Positions 33,527 through 42,230 are shown, counted from the stretch's first letter. The stretch: DNA of 64,000 nt from an uncultured Desulfosarcina sp. (GCF_963668215.1 NZ_OY764190.1:3720001-3784000); one strand, 5' to 3'. Notes: generated by a model not told the origin, from the sequence alone. Translations and numbers: made by a program.

Positions 33527-34108
33527 ATGAGCCTGCCAGCCGATACCATTTATCCGGTGATCTTGCCGGTTCCCGAAATCGATCGGCAGCTTAAGGGCCG
33601 GGAGAAGGTCAAGTCGCTAAGCCGCTACGCCCGCCTGGCCCTTGAACAATCCTGCGCGAAAAGTGGACTTCGCCTGGAAGACTTGCCCAAGGACGATCAG
33701 GGCGTGCCCCTGCCGGTCGATGGGGTCTACTGGTCCTTGAGCCATAAATCGGCCATCGTCGGCGGCGTGGCCGCAACGCTGCCGGTGGGGCTGGATCTGG
33801 AAACGGTGCGTCCGGTGAATCAGGCCCTGTTGGCCAGGATTGCCGACGACCCCGAATGGCGACTGGCCGGCAACCGGGAAGCCGCCAGTTTCTTCCGCTT
33901 CTGGACCGCCAAGGAAGCCGTGCTCAAGGCCGTGGGCAAGGGCATGGCCGGGCTGTCCCGGTGCCGGATCGTTGCAATCGAAACCTCCACCCGCATGATT
34001 CTGACCTACGACAACCTCCCCTGGCCGGTGGAACACCGCTGGTTCGGTGACCATGTGGCCGCCATGGCCGTGCAGCAGGACACCGTGGTCTGGTCGCTCT
34101 CCTCCTGA
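33527..34108 (+). CDS. 4'-phosphopantetheinyl transferase (Sfp/AcpT type)
   Basis: A 193-residue transferase that loads phosphopantetheine onto carrier proteins. Motifs: WSLSHK (69-74), VGLDLETVRP (Mg-binding Asp/Glu, 87-96) and FWTAKEAVLKAVGKGM (125-140). It starts three bases after rsmI, so it is probably co-transcribed. Which carrier protein it serves is not shown; there is no polyketide or NRPS gene in view. Confidence 0.9.
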   Translation: MSLPADTIYPVILPVPEIDRQLKGREKVKSLSRYARLALEQSCAKSGLRLEDLPKDDQGVPLPVDGVYWSLSHKSAIVGGVAATLPVGLDLETVRPVNQALLARIADDPEWRLAGNREAASFFRFWTAKEAVLKAVGKGMAGLSRCRIVAIETSTRMILTYDNLPWPVEHRWFGDHVAAMAVQQDTVVWSLSS

Positions 34109-34258
34109 ACAGTCCAATCTTAAAAACTTTTTGCCGCAGCTTCTCTGGGCCGCAGCCGGTCGGACCGCTGTTTTGCACCTTGTAATTTGCCCCGGTATGG
34201 GCAATAGTGGGCATCGCTGTCGGAAACCCCAGTGATCGTCCGGAAAAGGAGAGAAGAT

Positions 34259-35833
34259 ATGCACATCACATTTTACGGAGCGGTGAGGGAAGTAACCGGT
34301 TCCATGCACCTGTTGAGCACCGGTCGGGACCGTATCCTGCTGGACTGCGGCCTGGTCCAGGGGCGCAGAAAAGAATCTGCGGAGAAGAACCGGGTGCTGC
34401 CTTTCGATCCCCAAATCCTCACCAACATGATTCTCTCCCATGCGCACATCGATCATTCCGGACGGATTCCACTACTGGTCAAAAAGGGTTTTCCCGGGCG
34501 CATTTACTGCACCCGGGCCACGGCCGACGCCTGTGGGTTCCTGCTTCCGGATTCGGCCCATATCCAGGAAAGCGATGCCGAGTACCTCAATTACAAGACC
34601 GTCCGGGGTGCTTTGTCCCGCATGCGACCCGGCGAATACGGAGACGCCAGCAAACGCGAATTACAGGATGTCAAGAAATCGCTCAAAAAGAACGGCCACA
34701 AGCTCGATAGCGATGTGATCAACGAGTATATCCAGCGCTTTCATCTCAAGGGGGTGGAACCGCTGTACACTGCCTCCGATGCGGAACAGGCCCTCAAGGC
34801 CTTCGAGGGTATTCCCTATCGCAGCCCGGTAACCATTGGAAGCGGCGTCACCTGCACCCTTTTCGAAGCCGGCCACATCCTGGGGTCGGCCATTGCCATG
34901 ATTCGATACGAGGCCAACGGCAACTCACGCACCGTCTGCTTTTCCGGAGACATCGGCCGGTACGACAAACCGATTCTCAGGGACCCGTCCAACCGCCTCG
35001 ATGGTTTTGCAAAGGATGTTGACCTGATGATCATGGAAAGTACTTACGGCAACCGGGATCACGAGCCGGTAATCGATCTGCGCCCCCGGCTCAAGAAAGT
35101 TCTCAACGAGACGTTCGAGCAGGGCGGAACCGTGCTGATTCCCTCCTTTGCTTACGGGCGTACCCAGGAACTGCTCTACGTCATCCATGAGTTGTATGCG
35201 GACGGTGAGGTGCCGGCCATGCCGGTATACGTGGACAGCCCGCTGGCCATCAACATTACCAAGGTGTTCGGCGAACATCCGGAAGTGTATGACAAGGAGA
35301 CCCACGAGACTTTTCTCCAGCAGGGCAAGAATCCGTTTGCGTTCAAACAGGTGAAGTTCACCTCCAGCGTCGAGGCATCCATGGCGCTCATGCGCGAGCA
35401 GAGCCCCCATATTGTAATCTCGGCGTCCGGCATGTGCGAGGCCGGGCGCATCCTACACCATCTGCGCTACAAGATTCACGACCCGAAAAATACGATCCTG
35501 ATCGTGGGCTACATGGCCAACCACACCCTGGGCCGCCGCATCCTGGAACAGGGCACCGCCTACGAGGCGTCGGGGCGGTCAGGCGAGCCCCCCATCGTCA
35601 AGATTCTCAACAAGGAGTATCCGTTGAAGGCGCGGGTGGTCAAGATCGGCGGGTTCTCGGCCCATGGGGACAGAAATGAGATGCTGCGGTTTCTGAAGCA
35701 ATCCAACCTGAATATCAAGCGGATCGCCGTGGTCCACGGTGAAGAGGATCAGAGCCTGGCGTTTTGCCAGCTGCTGAAAGACGAGGGGTACGATGCCATG
35801 GTGCCGCGCGTCGGCGAGACGATGGCGATTTAG
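34259..35833 (+). CDS. Metallo-beta-lactamase / beta-CASP RNA-specific nuclease family protein
   Basis: A 524-residue protein of the CPSF-73/YsiA-like group. The zinc motif HAHIDH (61-66, SHAHIDHSGRIP) and later metal ligands (GHILGSA, GDIGRYDKPI, ESTYGNRDHE) make the MBL core. The inserted beta-CASP domain shows VLIPSFAYGRTQELLYVI, SASGMCEAGRILHHL and VGYMANHTLGRRIL, and the final His is in KIGGFSAHGDRNEM. It likely processes RNA 3' ends. AAAAGGAGAG precedes the ATG. It is convergent with the proline dehydrogenase gene with only six bases between the stops. Confidence 0.93.
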   Translation: MHITFYGAVREVTGSMHLLSTGRDRILLDCGLVQGRRKESAEKNRVLPFDPQILTNMILSHAHIDHSGRIPLLVKKGFPGRIYCTRATADACGFLLPDSAHIQESDAEYLNYKTVRGALSRMRPGEYGDASKRELQDVKKSLKKNGHKLDSDVINEYIQRFHLKGVEPLYTASDAEQALKAFEGIPYRSPVTIGSGVTCTLFEAGHILGSAIAMIRYEANGNSRTVCFSGDIGRYDKPILRDPSNRLDGFAKDVDLMIMESTYGNRDHEPVIDLRPRLKKVLNETFEQGGTVLIPSFAYGRTQELLYVIHELYADGEVPAMPVYVDSPLAINITKVFGEHPEVYDKETHETFLQQGKNPFAFKQVKFTSSVEASMALMREQSPHIVISASGMCEAGRILHHLRYKIHDPKNTILIVGYMANHTLGRRILEQGTAYEASGRSGEPPIVKILNKEYPLKARVVKIGGFSAHGDRNEMLRFLKQSNLNIKRIAVVHGEEDQSLAFCQLLKDEGYDAMVPRVGETMAI

Positions 35834-35839
35834 AACGAC

Positions 35840-37045
35840 CTACTTCGCAGCCTTTCTCCGATTGCGTTCCTGGATGATAATTTCAAGTTCTTTGCTCATC
35901 TGACCGGCAATGGCAGTGTTTTCTTCCGCGCGTCGGGCCAGATAGGGCAGCGTCGATTCGACCGGTCCGTAAGGGAGGTACTTGCTGACATTATAGCCGG
36001 CGTTGGCAAGATTGAAGCTGATGTTGTCGCTCATGCCATACAGCTGTGAGAAATAGATGTGCGGGTGGTCGTTGGGCAGATCCTTTTCGGCCATGAGTTC
36101 GATCAGCAACCGGCAGCTGGCTTCATTGTGCGTGCCCACGCAAATTTCAACCACGTCGATGTTGTCGATGAATATCTGCACGGCTTTGTCGTACTCTCTG
36201 TCCGTATCCTCCTTGGTGTCGTTGATGGGGGAGCGATACCCATATTTCGCTGCGCGTTCGCGCTCTTTTTCGATATAGGCCCCACGAACGATTTTGATGC
36301 CCAGCTTGTACCCTTCGGCCCGGGCGCGCCCGATCAACTTGAGAAAATAGTCGTTGCGGTCCCACCGGTACAGCTGAAGAGTGGTAAAGACGATGGCCCT
36401 GCTCCGGTTGTATCTGGACATCATCTCTTCGGCGAGATCGTCGATGGCCTGCTGGATCCAGGTTTCTTCCGCATCGATATAGATCGGTTTACCCGCATCG
36501 AAAGAGGCTTTGCAGATCGTTTCGAGTCTTTCCTTTACGCTGTTCCATTCGCGTTGCTCTTCACTGGTGAGCGTCTCTTTGGCGGTTACTTTTTGATATA
36601 ATTCGAACGGACCGATGGCCGTCATTTTCATGCAGGTGCAGGGAATGTCGGGGTTCGATTTCGACTTTTCGATGATCTTCAACAGTTCTTTCTTGGTGGC
36701 TTCGAAACCGGTCTCGTCCTCGGTTCCCTCGACGGAATAGTCCAGGATCGCACCGATCCCGGACCGACCCAGCTTCCCGATCACATTTGCGTATTCGCTT
36801 TCCTTTTCACCGCCGCAAAACTGCCTGAATACGGTGGATTTGATGATGGGTTTGACCGGCAGGCCCATCGCCAGGGTAATTTTCGCCGCCTGGGAAAGGA
36901 ATTTCACCAGAAAGGGGCTCTTGGTCAGCCAAAATATGAGATAGGATAAGAACAATTCCCGGTCCGACTTGTTTTTAAAAGCAATGGAAGTGTCTCCGAA
37001 AGAAACCGAACGATCTTTTTTATCGAATGCCTGGGTGCTTTTCAC
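35840..37045 (-). CDS. Proline dehydrogenase
   Basis: A 401-residue stand-alone proline dehydrogenase. It is a FAD TIM barrel that oxidises L-proline to pyrroline-5-carboxylate and gives electrons to the quinone pool. Motifs: CMKMTAIGPFELYQKV, YIDAEETWIQQAIDDL, LGIKIVRGAYIEKERERA (barrel strand with catalytic Lys/Arg), CVGTHNEASC, and the C-terminal PYGPVESTLPYLARRAEEN substrate motif. It starts with GTG, preceded by GGAG. It is transcribed from a sigma-54 promoter (37120-37135) and lies directly downstream of its probable activator. No P5C dehydrogenase gene is adjacent. Confidence 0.93.
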   Translation of the reverse strand: MKSTQAFDKKDRSVSFGDTSIAFKNKSDRELFLSYLIFWLTKSPFLVKFLSQAAKITLAMGLPVKPIIKSTVFRQFCGGEKESEYANVIGKLGRSGIGAILDYSVEGTEDETGFEATKKELLKIIEKSKSNPDIPCTCMKMTAIGPFELYQKVTAKETLTSEEQREWNSVKERLETICKASFDAGKPIYIDAEETWIQQAIDDLAEEMMSRYNRSRAIVFTTLQLYRWDRNDYFLKLIGRARAEGYKLGIKIVRGAYIEKERERAAKYGYRSPINDTKEDTDREYDKAVQIFIDNIDVVEICVGTHNEASCRLLIELMAEKDLPNDHPHIYFSQLYGMSDNISFNLANAGYNVSKYLPYGPVESTLPYLARRAEENTAIAGQMSKELEIIIQERNRRKAAK

Positions 37046-37119
37046 GATTGGCTCCTATCTGTTTGCTGCTTGGTGTTCATCCAACAATAAAGGTTTCCGT
37101 CATCGTGCGAATAAATGAC

Positions 37120-37135
37120 AGCAAAGACAATGCCA
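37120..37135 (-). promoter_or_regulatory. Sigma-54 promoter of proline dehydrogenase
   Basis: On the minus strand TGGCATTGTCTTTGCT fits the -24/-12 consensus TGGCAcg-N4-TTGCW: the invariant GG and GC have exactly the right spacing, and only the two bases after TGGCA differ. It is 75 bases upstream of the GTG start. The gene next to it encodes a sigma-54 activator, which supports the assignment. Confidence 0.85.
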
Positions 37136-37209
37136 TGCTTGAGCAAACTCGCAATAGGCTGTGGATAGTGAACAATGCTGCGGCAGAACGATGAGGACCG
37201 CCGTACTTT

Positions 37210-37225
37210 TATTCAAATGTGAATA
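37210..37225. promoter_or_regulatory. TATTCA-N4-TGAATA palindrome, upstream activator site of proline dehydrogenase
   Basis: A perfect six-base inverted repeat with a four-base centre (AATG). It lies 75 bases upstream of the -24 element, the usual distance of an enhancer for sigma-54 activators. The identical half-sites and spacing recur at 38712-38727 in front of the activator gene. Probable binding site of the adjacent TyrR-type-HTH regulator (inference). Confidence 0.7.
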
Positions 37226-37235
37226 TCGATGGCCG

Positions 37236-38693
37236 CTATCCGTTGCCGGCGAGAGGGGTGTAAAGTCCGTATTTTTTTAAGCGCCGTGCCACCGTGGGCT
37301 GGCTGATACCCAGCGCTTTGGCGATCTGGGACTGATTTTTATGGGTTGTCAGGGCATTGCGTAAAAACGCGCGTTCAACGCTGCCAATCACCTGGTCCAG
37401 GGTCATCTGAGGGGGCCATGACCCCCAATCCTCGCCGCTTTCCATGGTTTGAACGATCACATCCCTCGGCAGGTCCAGGCGGTCGATGATCTCCATTTCG
37501 GACATGACCACGACCTGTTCGCAGATATTCATCAGTTCACGCACGTTGCCGGGATAGGTATACGCCATGAGCGCGTCGATGGCCGCCTGGCTCAGTCGCT
37601 TGACGCTTCCGATCTTGCGGGCAAAGGTGTCGATATAATGGCGTAAAAGCGGCAGGAGGCATTCTTTGCGTTCCCTCAGCGGTGGTATGGTAATGGGGAT
37701 CACCTTCAAGCGGTAGAACAGATCGTGGCGGAAGGTGCCGGCCTCGACCATCTTTTTCAGATCGCGGTGCGTCGCCGCGATAATGCGGGCGTCCACGAAC
37801 CGGGGTTGGGTGCCGCCCAACCGGGTGAGCCGCCCATTTTCAAGGAATCGCAGCAATTTCACCTGGGAGGCCAATGGCAGTTCGGCAATTTCGTCGAGAA
37901 ACAGCGTGCCGCAGTCGGCCAGTTCCAGGTGGCCGAGCTTTCCATTGGCCTGCGCGCCGGTAAAGGCCCCTTTTTCATACCCGAACAGTTCGGATTCGAT
38001 CAATGTTTCCGGAATGGCGCCGCAGTTGATGCGAATCAGCGGTTTCTCGGCCCGACCGGAGCTTTTGTGAATGAGGTTGGCGATCACCCCCTTACCGACG
38101 CCGGACTCGCCGGTGATCAGTATCGATGCGTCGGACTTGCTGGCCTTCAGCGCCCGCTCCAGCGCCTTGACCATGTTGGCACTGCGGGCGATGATTTCGT
38201 GGGTATGCAGGATGTCCTGCTGCATTTCGACCAACTGATGCTGCAGTTGGTGTTTGATCTCCTGCTCCTGTTCAAGCTGCCACTGCAAATTCTCGAATTG
38301 GGTGATGTCCTGTTCGCTGACAACGACACGGATAATTTCGCCGGCATCGTTGAACACCGGCGTTGCAGTGGAGATCAGCTTGCGATTTCCCTTTTTTTGC
38401 AGCAGGTTGACTACGGTCTTGGTTTCAACCGCTTCCAGGGCCGCGGACCGGTCGATAAATCCCTCGTCAATGAGATCGACCATATTTTTCCCGATCACCG
38501 ATTCCGCTTTTGTCTGGTGAATGCGTTCCGATGCCGGATTCATGCGGATGACCGTCGCATGACCGTCGCATACGAAAAGGCCGTCCGAGGAAGAATCGAT
38601 GATGGCGTCCCTTTCGCGGGTCATTTCCTTCAACAGGCGAATTTGATCCGCTGCATCGGCGTTTTCATCGGGTGATTTTTTGATCTCCGGCAT
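37236..38693 (-). CDS. PAS-sigma-54-dependent activator, probable proline-catabolism regulator
   Basis: A 485-residue enhancer-binding protein. The N-terminal PAS domain (DAIIDSSSDGLFVCDGHATVIRMNPASERI, about 29-58) probably senses the ligand, and a coiled-coil linker follows (about 135-165). The AAA+ domain is complete: Walker A GESGVGKG (195-202), GAFTGA loop (242-247), Walker B GTLFLDE, arginine finger region FRHDLFYRLKV. The C-terminal TyrR/PrdR-like helix-turn-helix is NQSQIAKALGISQPTVARRLKKYGL (about 453-477). It is adjacent to and co-oriented with proline dehydrogenase, whose promoter is sigma-54 type, so proline is the most likely signal. It is probably autoregulated through the palindrome at 38712. 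Confidence 0.9.
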   Translation of the reverse strand: MPEIKKSPDENADAADQIRLLKEMTRERDAIIDSSSDGLFVCDGHATVIRMNPASERIHQTKAESVIGKNMVDLIDEGFIDRSAALEAVETKTVVNLLQKKGNRKLISTATPVFNDAGEIIRVVVSEQDITQFENLQWQLEQEQEIKHQLQHQLVEMQQDILHTHEIIARSANMVKALERALKASKSDASILITGESGVGKGVIANLIHKSSGRAEKPLIRINCGAIPETLIESELFGYEKGAFTGAQANGKLGHLELADCGTLFLDEIAELPLASQVKLLRFLENGRLTRLGGTQPRFVDARIIAATHRDLKKMVEAGTFRHDLFYRLKVIPITIPPLRERKECLLPLLRHYIDTFARKIGSVKRLSQAAIDALMAYTYPGNVRELMNICEQVVVMSEMEIIDRLDLPRDVIVQTMESGEDWGSWPPQMTLDQVIGSVERAFLRNALTTHKNQSQIAKALGISQPTVARRLKKYGLYTPLAGNG

Positions 38694-38711
38694 AATAGGA
38701 TTTCCTGCTGA

Positions 38712-38727
38712 TATTCATTATTGAATA
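38712..38727. promoter_or_regulatory. TATTCA-N4-TGAATA palindrome in front of the sigma-54 activator gene
   Basis: TATTCA-TTAT-TGAATA, the same half-sites and spacing as at 37210-37225. It lies 19 bases before the activator ATG and touches the -10 of that gene's putative promoter, with an additional overlapping TGAATA-CAG-TATTCA (38722-38736) and a further half-site at 38749-38754. Binding here should repress the activator's own gene. Confidence 0.65.
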
Positions 38728-38755
38728 CAGTATTCAGAATTGTTTGTCTATTCAA
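38727..38755 (-). promoter_or_regulatory. Putative sigma-70 promoter of the activator gene
   Basis: On the minus strand the elements are TTGAAT, exactly 17 bases, then TACTGT. The match is moderate. The operator half-sites overlap both hexamers, consistent with negative autoregulation. Confidence 0.45.
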
Positions 38756-38771
38756 AATAAGTCGCTTTTCA

Positions 38772-38896
38772 GACAACTTCGTAAGAAGGCCGAGATCAAG
38801 GCTTGCGAGTTCCGAGGAAGGAGGCGTACCTATACGTACTCCGCACTGACGAGGGACGAAGCATAACGCCGATATCGGCCTTCTTACGAAGTTGTC
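38772..38896. repeat. 125-bp palindromic repeat with 22-bp perfect terminal arms
   Basis: The left arm 38772-38793 (GACAACTTCGTAAGAAGGCC plus GA) is the exact reverse complement of the right arm 38875-38896. The 81-base interior has a second small palindrome (GGCGTACCTATACGTACTCC). The right end supplies the TGA stop of the DUF3786 gene on the minus strand. A 29-base fragment of one arm recurs at 45003-45031. It could be a MITE-like element or a structured transcript; no flanking target duplication is obvious. Confidence 0.85.
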
Positions 38897-39809
38897 AACT
38901 ATTGCTCAGCAGGTGGTAGTTGCACAGGCCCACCAAACACCAGATGGCCGGCGCAGAGAGCACCTTTTCGATGGAGCGGTCAAAGAGGATGGAGATGCGG
39001 GGGGCAAATTCCTCGCTGGCCAGCCAGAGCAGGTAGTATACCGGAACCCGCGGAAACGGTGCGAGGCGAAAGGCTGCGTCGGCCATCTGTTCCGGAATGC
39101 CGCCCAGGCGGGCGCCGGCGGCGGCGAACCCGTCGGCGTCCGCGCCGAACCGGGCCATGAGCGATGCGGTCCGCAGGCGGTCCCGGCCGGCAAAGTAGTG
39201 GGCATCGGTGAGATCTTCCGCACCGACCATTTCCCGACCCATGGGGTAAAGGCAGCCGACGCGGCTGAAATAGTCCAGGACCGTCAGTTCCAACATGGGC
39301 CGCGCGATCTTCTCCCACTCCCCGTCGCGCTTTTCCATCAGACAGCGCGCCTGGGTATCGACGAGGATTTCCCGTTCGAGAAAACGAAACCGCAGGTGGC
39401 CCGTCCTGTCGTCAATGCCGGTAAGGGTGAAGTTGGCCACGCGGTCTTTTTGCCGATGGGCCAGTTTGTCCCACCAGGAAGCTTCGACTTCGATCGGCCT
39501 TCCCGACGGATCGAGCGCCGGCGGTCCCAGGTTGCGCCGGCGTCGCTGCATATTCAGAAAACCCTGACCATACGGGTATTCGGATTTGCTGAAGTTGTCG
39601 CACGGAAAAGAAGGGCAGTCCCTGGGGCAGTAGTCGATGTGATTGAGCCGGGCGCACGCGAGGATGGCGCAGGGGTGGCCCAGAATGCGCTGCTGGACGG
39701 CGATTTTGCCGGCCGCCAGATCGCTATTGCCCGGCCCGCAGGAGGAGCATTGGCCTACCAGGTTGAGCTGACAGACGTCACAGTTGATACCGCAAGCGCC
39801 GGTGGCCAT
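38895..39809 (-). CDS. DUF3786-like protein with N-terminal Cys-rich domain
   Basis: A 304-residue protein. It opens with a Cys-rich segment (ACGINCDVCQLNLVGQCSSCGPG, then CAILACARLNHIDYCPRDCPSFPCDNF) that looks like a metal or Fe-S binding module. It continues with a domain I recognise as DUF3786-like (GHLRFRFLEREILVDTQARCL ... LELTVLDYFSRV ... VPVYYLLWLASEEFAPRISILFDRSIEKVLSAPAIW). The family is frequent in anaerobes and methanogens and has been suggested to relate to corrinoid or Fe-S metabolism; function is not proven. AAAGGAG precedes the ATG. The stop codon lies in the palindromic repeat. Confidence 0.7.
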   Translation of the reverse strand: MATGACGINCDVCQLNLVGQCSSCGPGNSDLAAGKIAVQQRILGHPCAILACARLNHIDYCPRDCPSFPCDNFSKSEYPYGQGFLNMQRRRRNLGPPALDPSGRPIEVEASWWDKLAHRQKDRVANFTLTGIDDRTGHLRFRFLEREILVDTQARCLMEKRDGEWEKIARPMLELTVLDYFSRVGCLYPMGREMVGAEDLTDAHYFAGRDRLRTASLMARFGADADGFAAAGARLGGIPEQMADAAFRLAPFPRVPVYYLLWLASEEFAPRISILFDRSIEKVLSAPAIWCLVGLCNYHLLSNS

Positions 39810-39854
39810 AACGACTCCTTTCCCTATTCAAGGAAATTAAACCGGGTATAGGCT

Positions 39855-40679
39855 TCACGCCCCTCGATAACGTGCGGCGTTCTTTCCTGTGGCTATTGCC
39901 GGAGTTTCGGCCGGTAGTTGCCCGGTCATCTCACGAAGGTCGTACCGGCGGCCGTTTTCCAGCCCTCCTTCCAAAATCAGGCGGATCAGGTCCCTTGCGG
40001 TTTGTTCAGGCGTAAAAAGCGCATTGTTGGCTTTCAGATCGATAAATTTATCTACGCGCTCGAACTGCTCCGGCGTGCACTTTCGAATTTGTGCCTGCAT
40101 GTCGGTATCCACGGTTCCCGGTGCAACGGCACAGACTCGAAATGCCGGATCGATCCGGGAGAATTCGAGGGCCATGGCCCGGGTGGCCATATCCAGACCG
40201 GCCTTGGCGGCCCCGTACGCCGACCATCCGAAGTAGGGCGACCGGCTGGCGCCGGAGGTGATGTTGACGATCCATTTTTTCCCTGGAAAGGATTTACTGA
40301 AGCGGTAAAAATGGTGTGCCAGGACCATCGGGGCGGTCAGATTCACCCGGATATTGCCGGCCAGTTCTTCAGGGTCGCAGTCGACGATAGGGGCGATGGG
40401 GGCGAGCACACCGGCGTTGTTGATCAGCACCGTTTGCTTGAGGCCGCCGGTTCTTTCGGAATCCAAACCGATGGCATCGAAAGCCGAGCCGATGGTTTCG
40501 ATGGCGTTCAGATCGATGCGGACATCCTGGCGGTTGCCTTCGAAAAATGCGTCCGCCCGGGAAAAACCGACCACAAAGCTGCGATCCAAAGCCAACACCC
40601 GATCCGCCAATGCCCGGCCGATCCCCCGGGTCGTTCCGGTAATGATGAAAAGATGTTCGACGCACGGCGAATCCAACAT
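39855..40679 (-). CDS. Short-chain dehydrogenase/reductase (SDR)
   Basis: A 274-residue classical SDR, sepiapterin/benzil-reductase-like. The NAD(P) motif is TGTTRGIG (14-21), the NNAG motif 87-90, and the catalytic triad Ser142, Tyr155, Lys159 (TSGASRSPYFGWSAYGAAK). Asp-Arg features after strand 2 are not clear enough to assign NADH or NADPH. AAAAGGAGAG precedes the ATG. It runs in the same direction as the thioesterase gene 21 bases upstream, so they may form an operon. Substrate unknown. Confidence 0.88.
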   Translation of the reverse strand: MLDSPCVEHLFIITGTTRGIGRALADRVLALDRSFVVGFSRADAFFEGNRQDVRIDLNAIETIGSAFDAIGLDSERTGGLKQTVLINNAGVLAPIAPIVDCDPEELAGNIRVNLTAPMVLAHHFYRFSKSFPGKKWIVNITSGASRSPYFGWSAYGAAKAGLDMATRAMALEFSRIDPAFRVCAVAPGTVDTDMQAQIRKCTPEQFERVDKFIDLKANNALFTPEQTARDLIRLILEGGLENGRRYDLREMTGQLPAETPAIATGKNAARYRGA

Positions 40680-40700
40680 TGCTCTCCTTTTCTGCCGGTT

Positions 40701-41153
40701 TCAGGTCGCCCGGATACCGACAACCGTAGCATTGGCGCAGGGGATGTCGTCTGCCGAAAGGGTGCAGGCAACGACGGTTTTCTTCCCCTTTTGCTCAACG
40801 ACATGGGACTTCAGCAGCAGCTCATTGTCCATGGGAGTGGGGCGCAGATAGTTGACGTTCAGGTTGGCGGTCATATACATGATCAAAGGGTCCGATCCCG
40901 GCGGGCGGCCTTCCTCTTCATAGGCGGCGGCGATGGCCGTGCCGATGCAATGGCAGTCGAACAGGCTGGCGATCAGACCGCCGTATACCACACCGGGAAA
41001 GGCAGTGTGGTAATCTTTGGGCGTGAAGCGGAAGGTGCCGTGTTTTCCGTCCCAATAGGTGCGGACCTGTAATCCATGAGCGTTGTCGCTGCCACAGCCG
41101 TAGCAGATGGCGTAGTCACCGGTGAAATAATCCTGTATGGCGGTTGGGGGCAT
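40701..41153 (-). CDS. PaaI-type hotdog-fold thioesterase
   Basis: A 150-residue hotdog protein: CYGCGSDNAHGLQV near the N-terminus, then HTAFPGVVYGGLIASLFDCHCIGTA (the HxxxPGxxxGGxxxxxxD/E pattern of acyl-CoA thioesterases) and LNVNYLRPTPMDNELLLKSHVVEQKGKKT. It hydrolyses an acyl-CoA of unknown identity. The N-terminal CxxC is typical of the UPF-type PaaI members with a zinc-like knuckle. Confidence 0.85.
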   Translation of the reverse strand: MPPTAIQDYFTGDYAICYGCGSDNAHGLQVRTYWDGKHGTFRFTPKDYHTAFPGVVYGGLIASLFDCHCIGTAIAAAYEEEGRPPGSDPLIMYMTANLNVNYLRPTPMDNELLLKSHVVEQKGKKTVVACTLSADDIPCANATVVGIRAT

Positions 41154-41183
41154 GTCGCTTTCCTGGTTGAATGGATGAGGTTT

Positions 41184-41474
41184 TCATTTGCTTTCGGAGA
41201 TCCTGAAAGCCGGCGGATCGATGCGGCTTTCCCGGCAGCGGGGGCAGCGCCCCGGTCGGGTGAGCCGCCGCCTTTCTGCGAAGACAAACCCGCAGGCCCG
41301 GCAGGTGCAGGGGGTCAGCAACAGTTCTCTGCCCTGGCCGGCAACGCTTTTTTGGATATGGGCCAAGTGGCGATAGACATCCTTTTCCGGAATGCGGACT
41401 GCCTGCGAAATATCCATTGCCGTCATGGGCGCCTCTTGCAGCAAGGCGGCGATCTGTTGGCGAAGGGTTCCCAT
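41184..41474 (-). CDS. Winged-helix / zinc-ribbon transcriptional regulator-like protein
   Basis: A 96-residue protein with an N-terminal helix-turn-helix (MTAMDISQAVRIPEKDVYRHLAHI, about 17-40) and a C-terminal zinc ribbon (CTCRACGFVF ... CPRCRES; two CxxC knuckles). This compact HTH-ribbon layout is common among archaeal and deltaproteobacterial predicted regulators. Target unknown. It begins eight bases downstream of the phosphatase stop, so the two are likely co-transcribed. Confidence 0.75.
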   Translation of the reverse strand: MGTLRQQIAALLQEAPMTAMDISQAVRIPEKDVYRHLAHIQKSVAGQGRELLLTPCTCRACGFVFAERRRLTRPGRCPRCRESRIDPPAFRISESK

Positions 41475-41482
41475 AGCGGCGC

Positions 41483-41956
41483 TCAGGACGATTTTACTTT
41501 TTGCCGGATGAAGTCGATCAAACCGGGCATGCAGGCGGCAATTTCATTGGCACAGGTCTGGTAGGCATCGAAGGCCAATCCATAGGGATCTTCAATCTCC
41601 GGCTTTTCGCGCCGTTCGTCGAAATTGCCCAGCAAAAGGGCGGTTTTACAGCGGAAAAACAGAAGATCATTGATTTTGTCCAGATGATATCGCTCCATGG
41701 CCAGCACCAGATCGGCGGATCGGATCAGGGGGCCATCCAGAGTCCTGGCCCGGTGATCGGAAATATCCACGCTGTGTGCGGCAGCGGCCCTGACGGCCAA
41801 TGGTTCAGCACGGTTGCCGTGAAGGCCGTGGGTGCCTGCCGAACCGACCGCTACCTCCGAACGCAGAACGGGAGGCAGCCAGTGCCGCAAGAATCCCTCC
41901 GCCATCGGGCTCCGGCAAATGTTGCCGGTGCAGACCATAAGGACCGAAAAAGTCAA
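41483..41956 (-). CDS. Low-molecular-weight protein tyrosine phosphatase family protein
   Basis: A 157-residue LMW-PTP/ArsC-fold protein. The P-loop is VCTGNICRSPMAEG (Cys9-x5-Arg15), the general-acid loop is EDPYGLAFDAY, and DHRARTLDGPLI is typical of the family. Substrates may be tyrosine-phosphorylated proteins or, in some relatives, arsenate. Start: TTG at 41956 with GGAGA five bases upstream; an internal ATG (41938) would cut into the first strand. Confidence 0.88.
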   Translation of the reverse strand: MTFSVLMVCTGNICRSPMAEGFLRHWLPPVLRSEVAVGSAGTHGLHGNRAEPLAVRAAAAHSVDISDHRARTLDGPLIRSADLVLAMERYHLDKINDLLFFRCKTALLLGNFDERREKPEIEDPYGLAFDAYQTCANEIAACMPGLIDFIRQKVKSS

Positions 41957-42230
41957 GTTGTCTCCGTATCCAACGCGTGCTTCATCGGCTCACTATAGAG
42001 ACGGGCGGTTTCAAAGTCAATCCGCAGGATCGCCGGTCGGCGGCCCTCCCGTTTTGGATGCAGTAGTATCTACAGGGGGTTAACCCGTATCGGGTAACAG
42101 CGTTGGTGGCGATGGCATCGGCCGGATTTTGTTCGATAGCAACCAGCTATTGAAATTTTAAATGGGGTTTACTATAAAAATCAAGTTGCTGTACCATCTG
42201 GTTTGCCCTGATTACCCTGCGGAGAATGCC

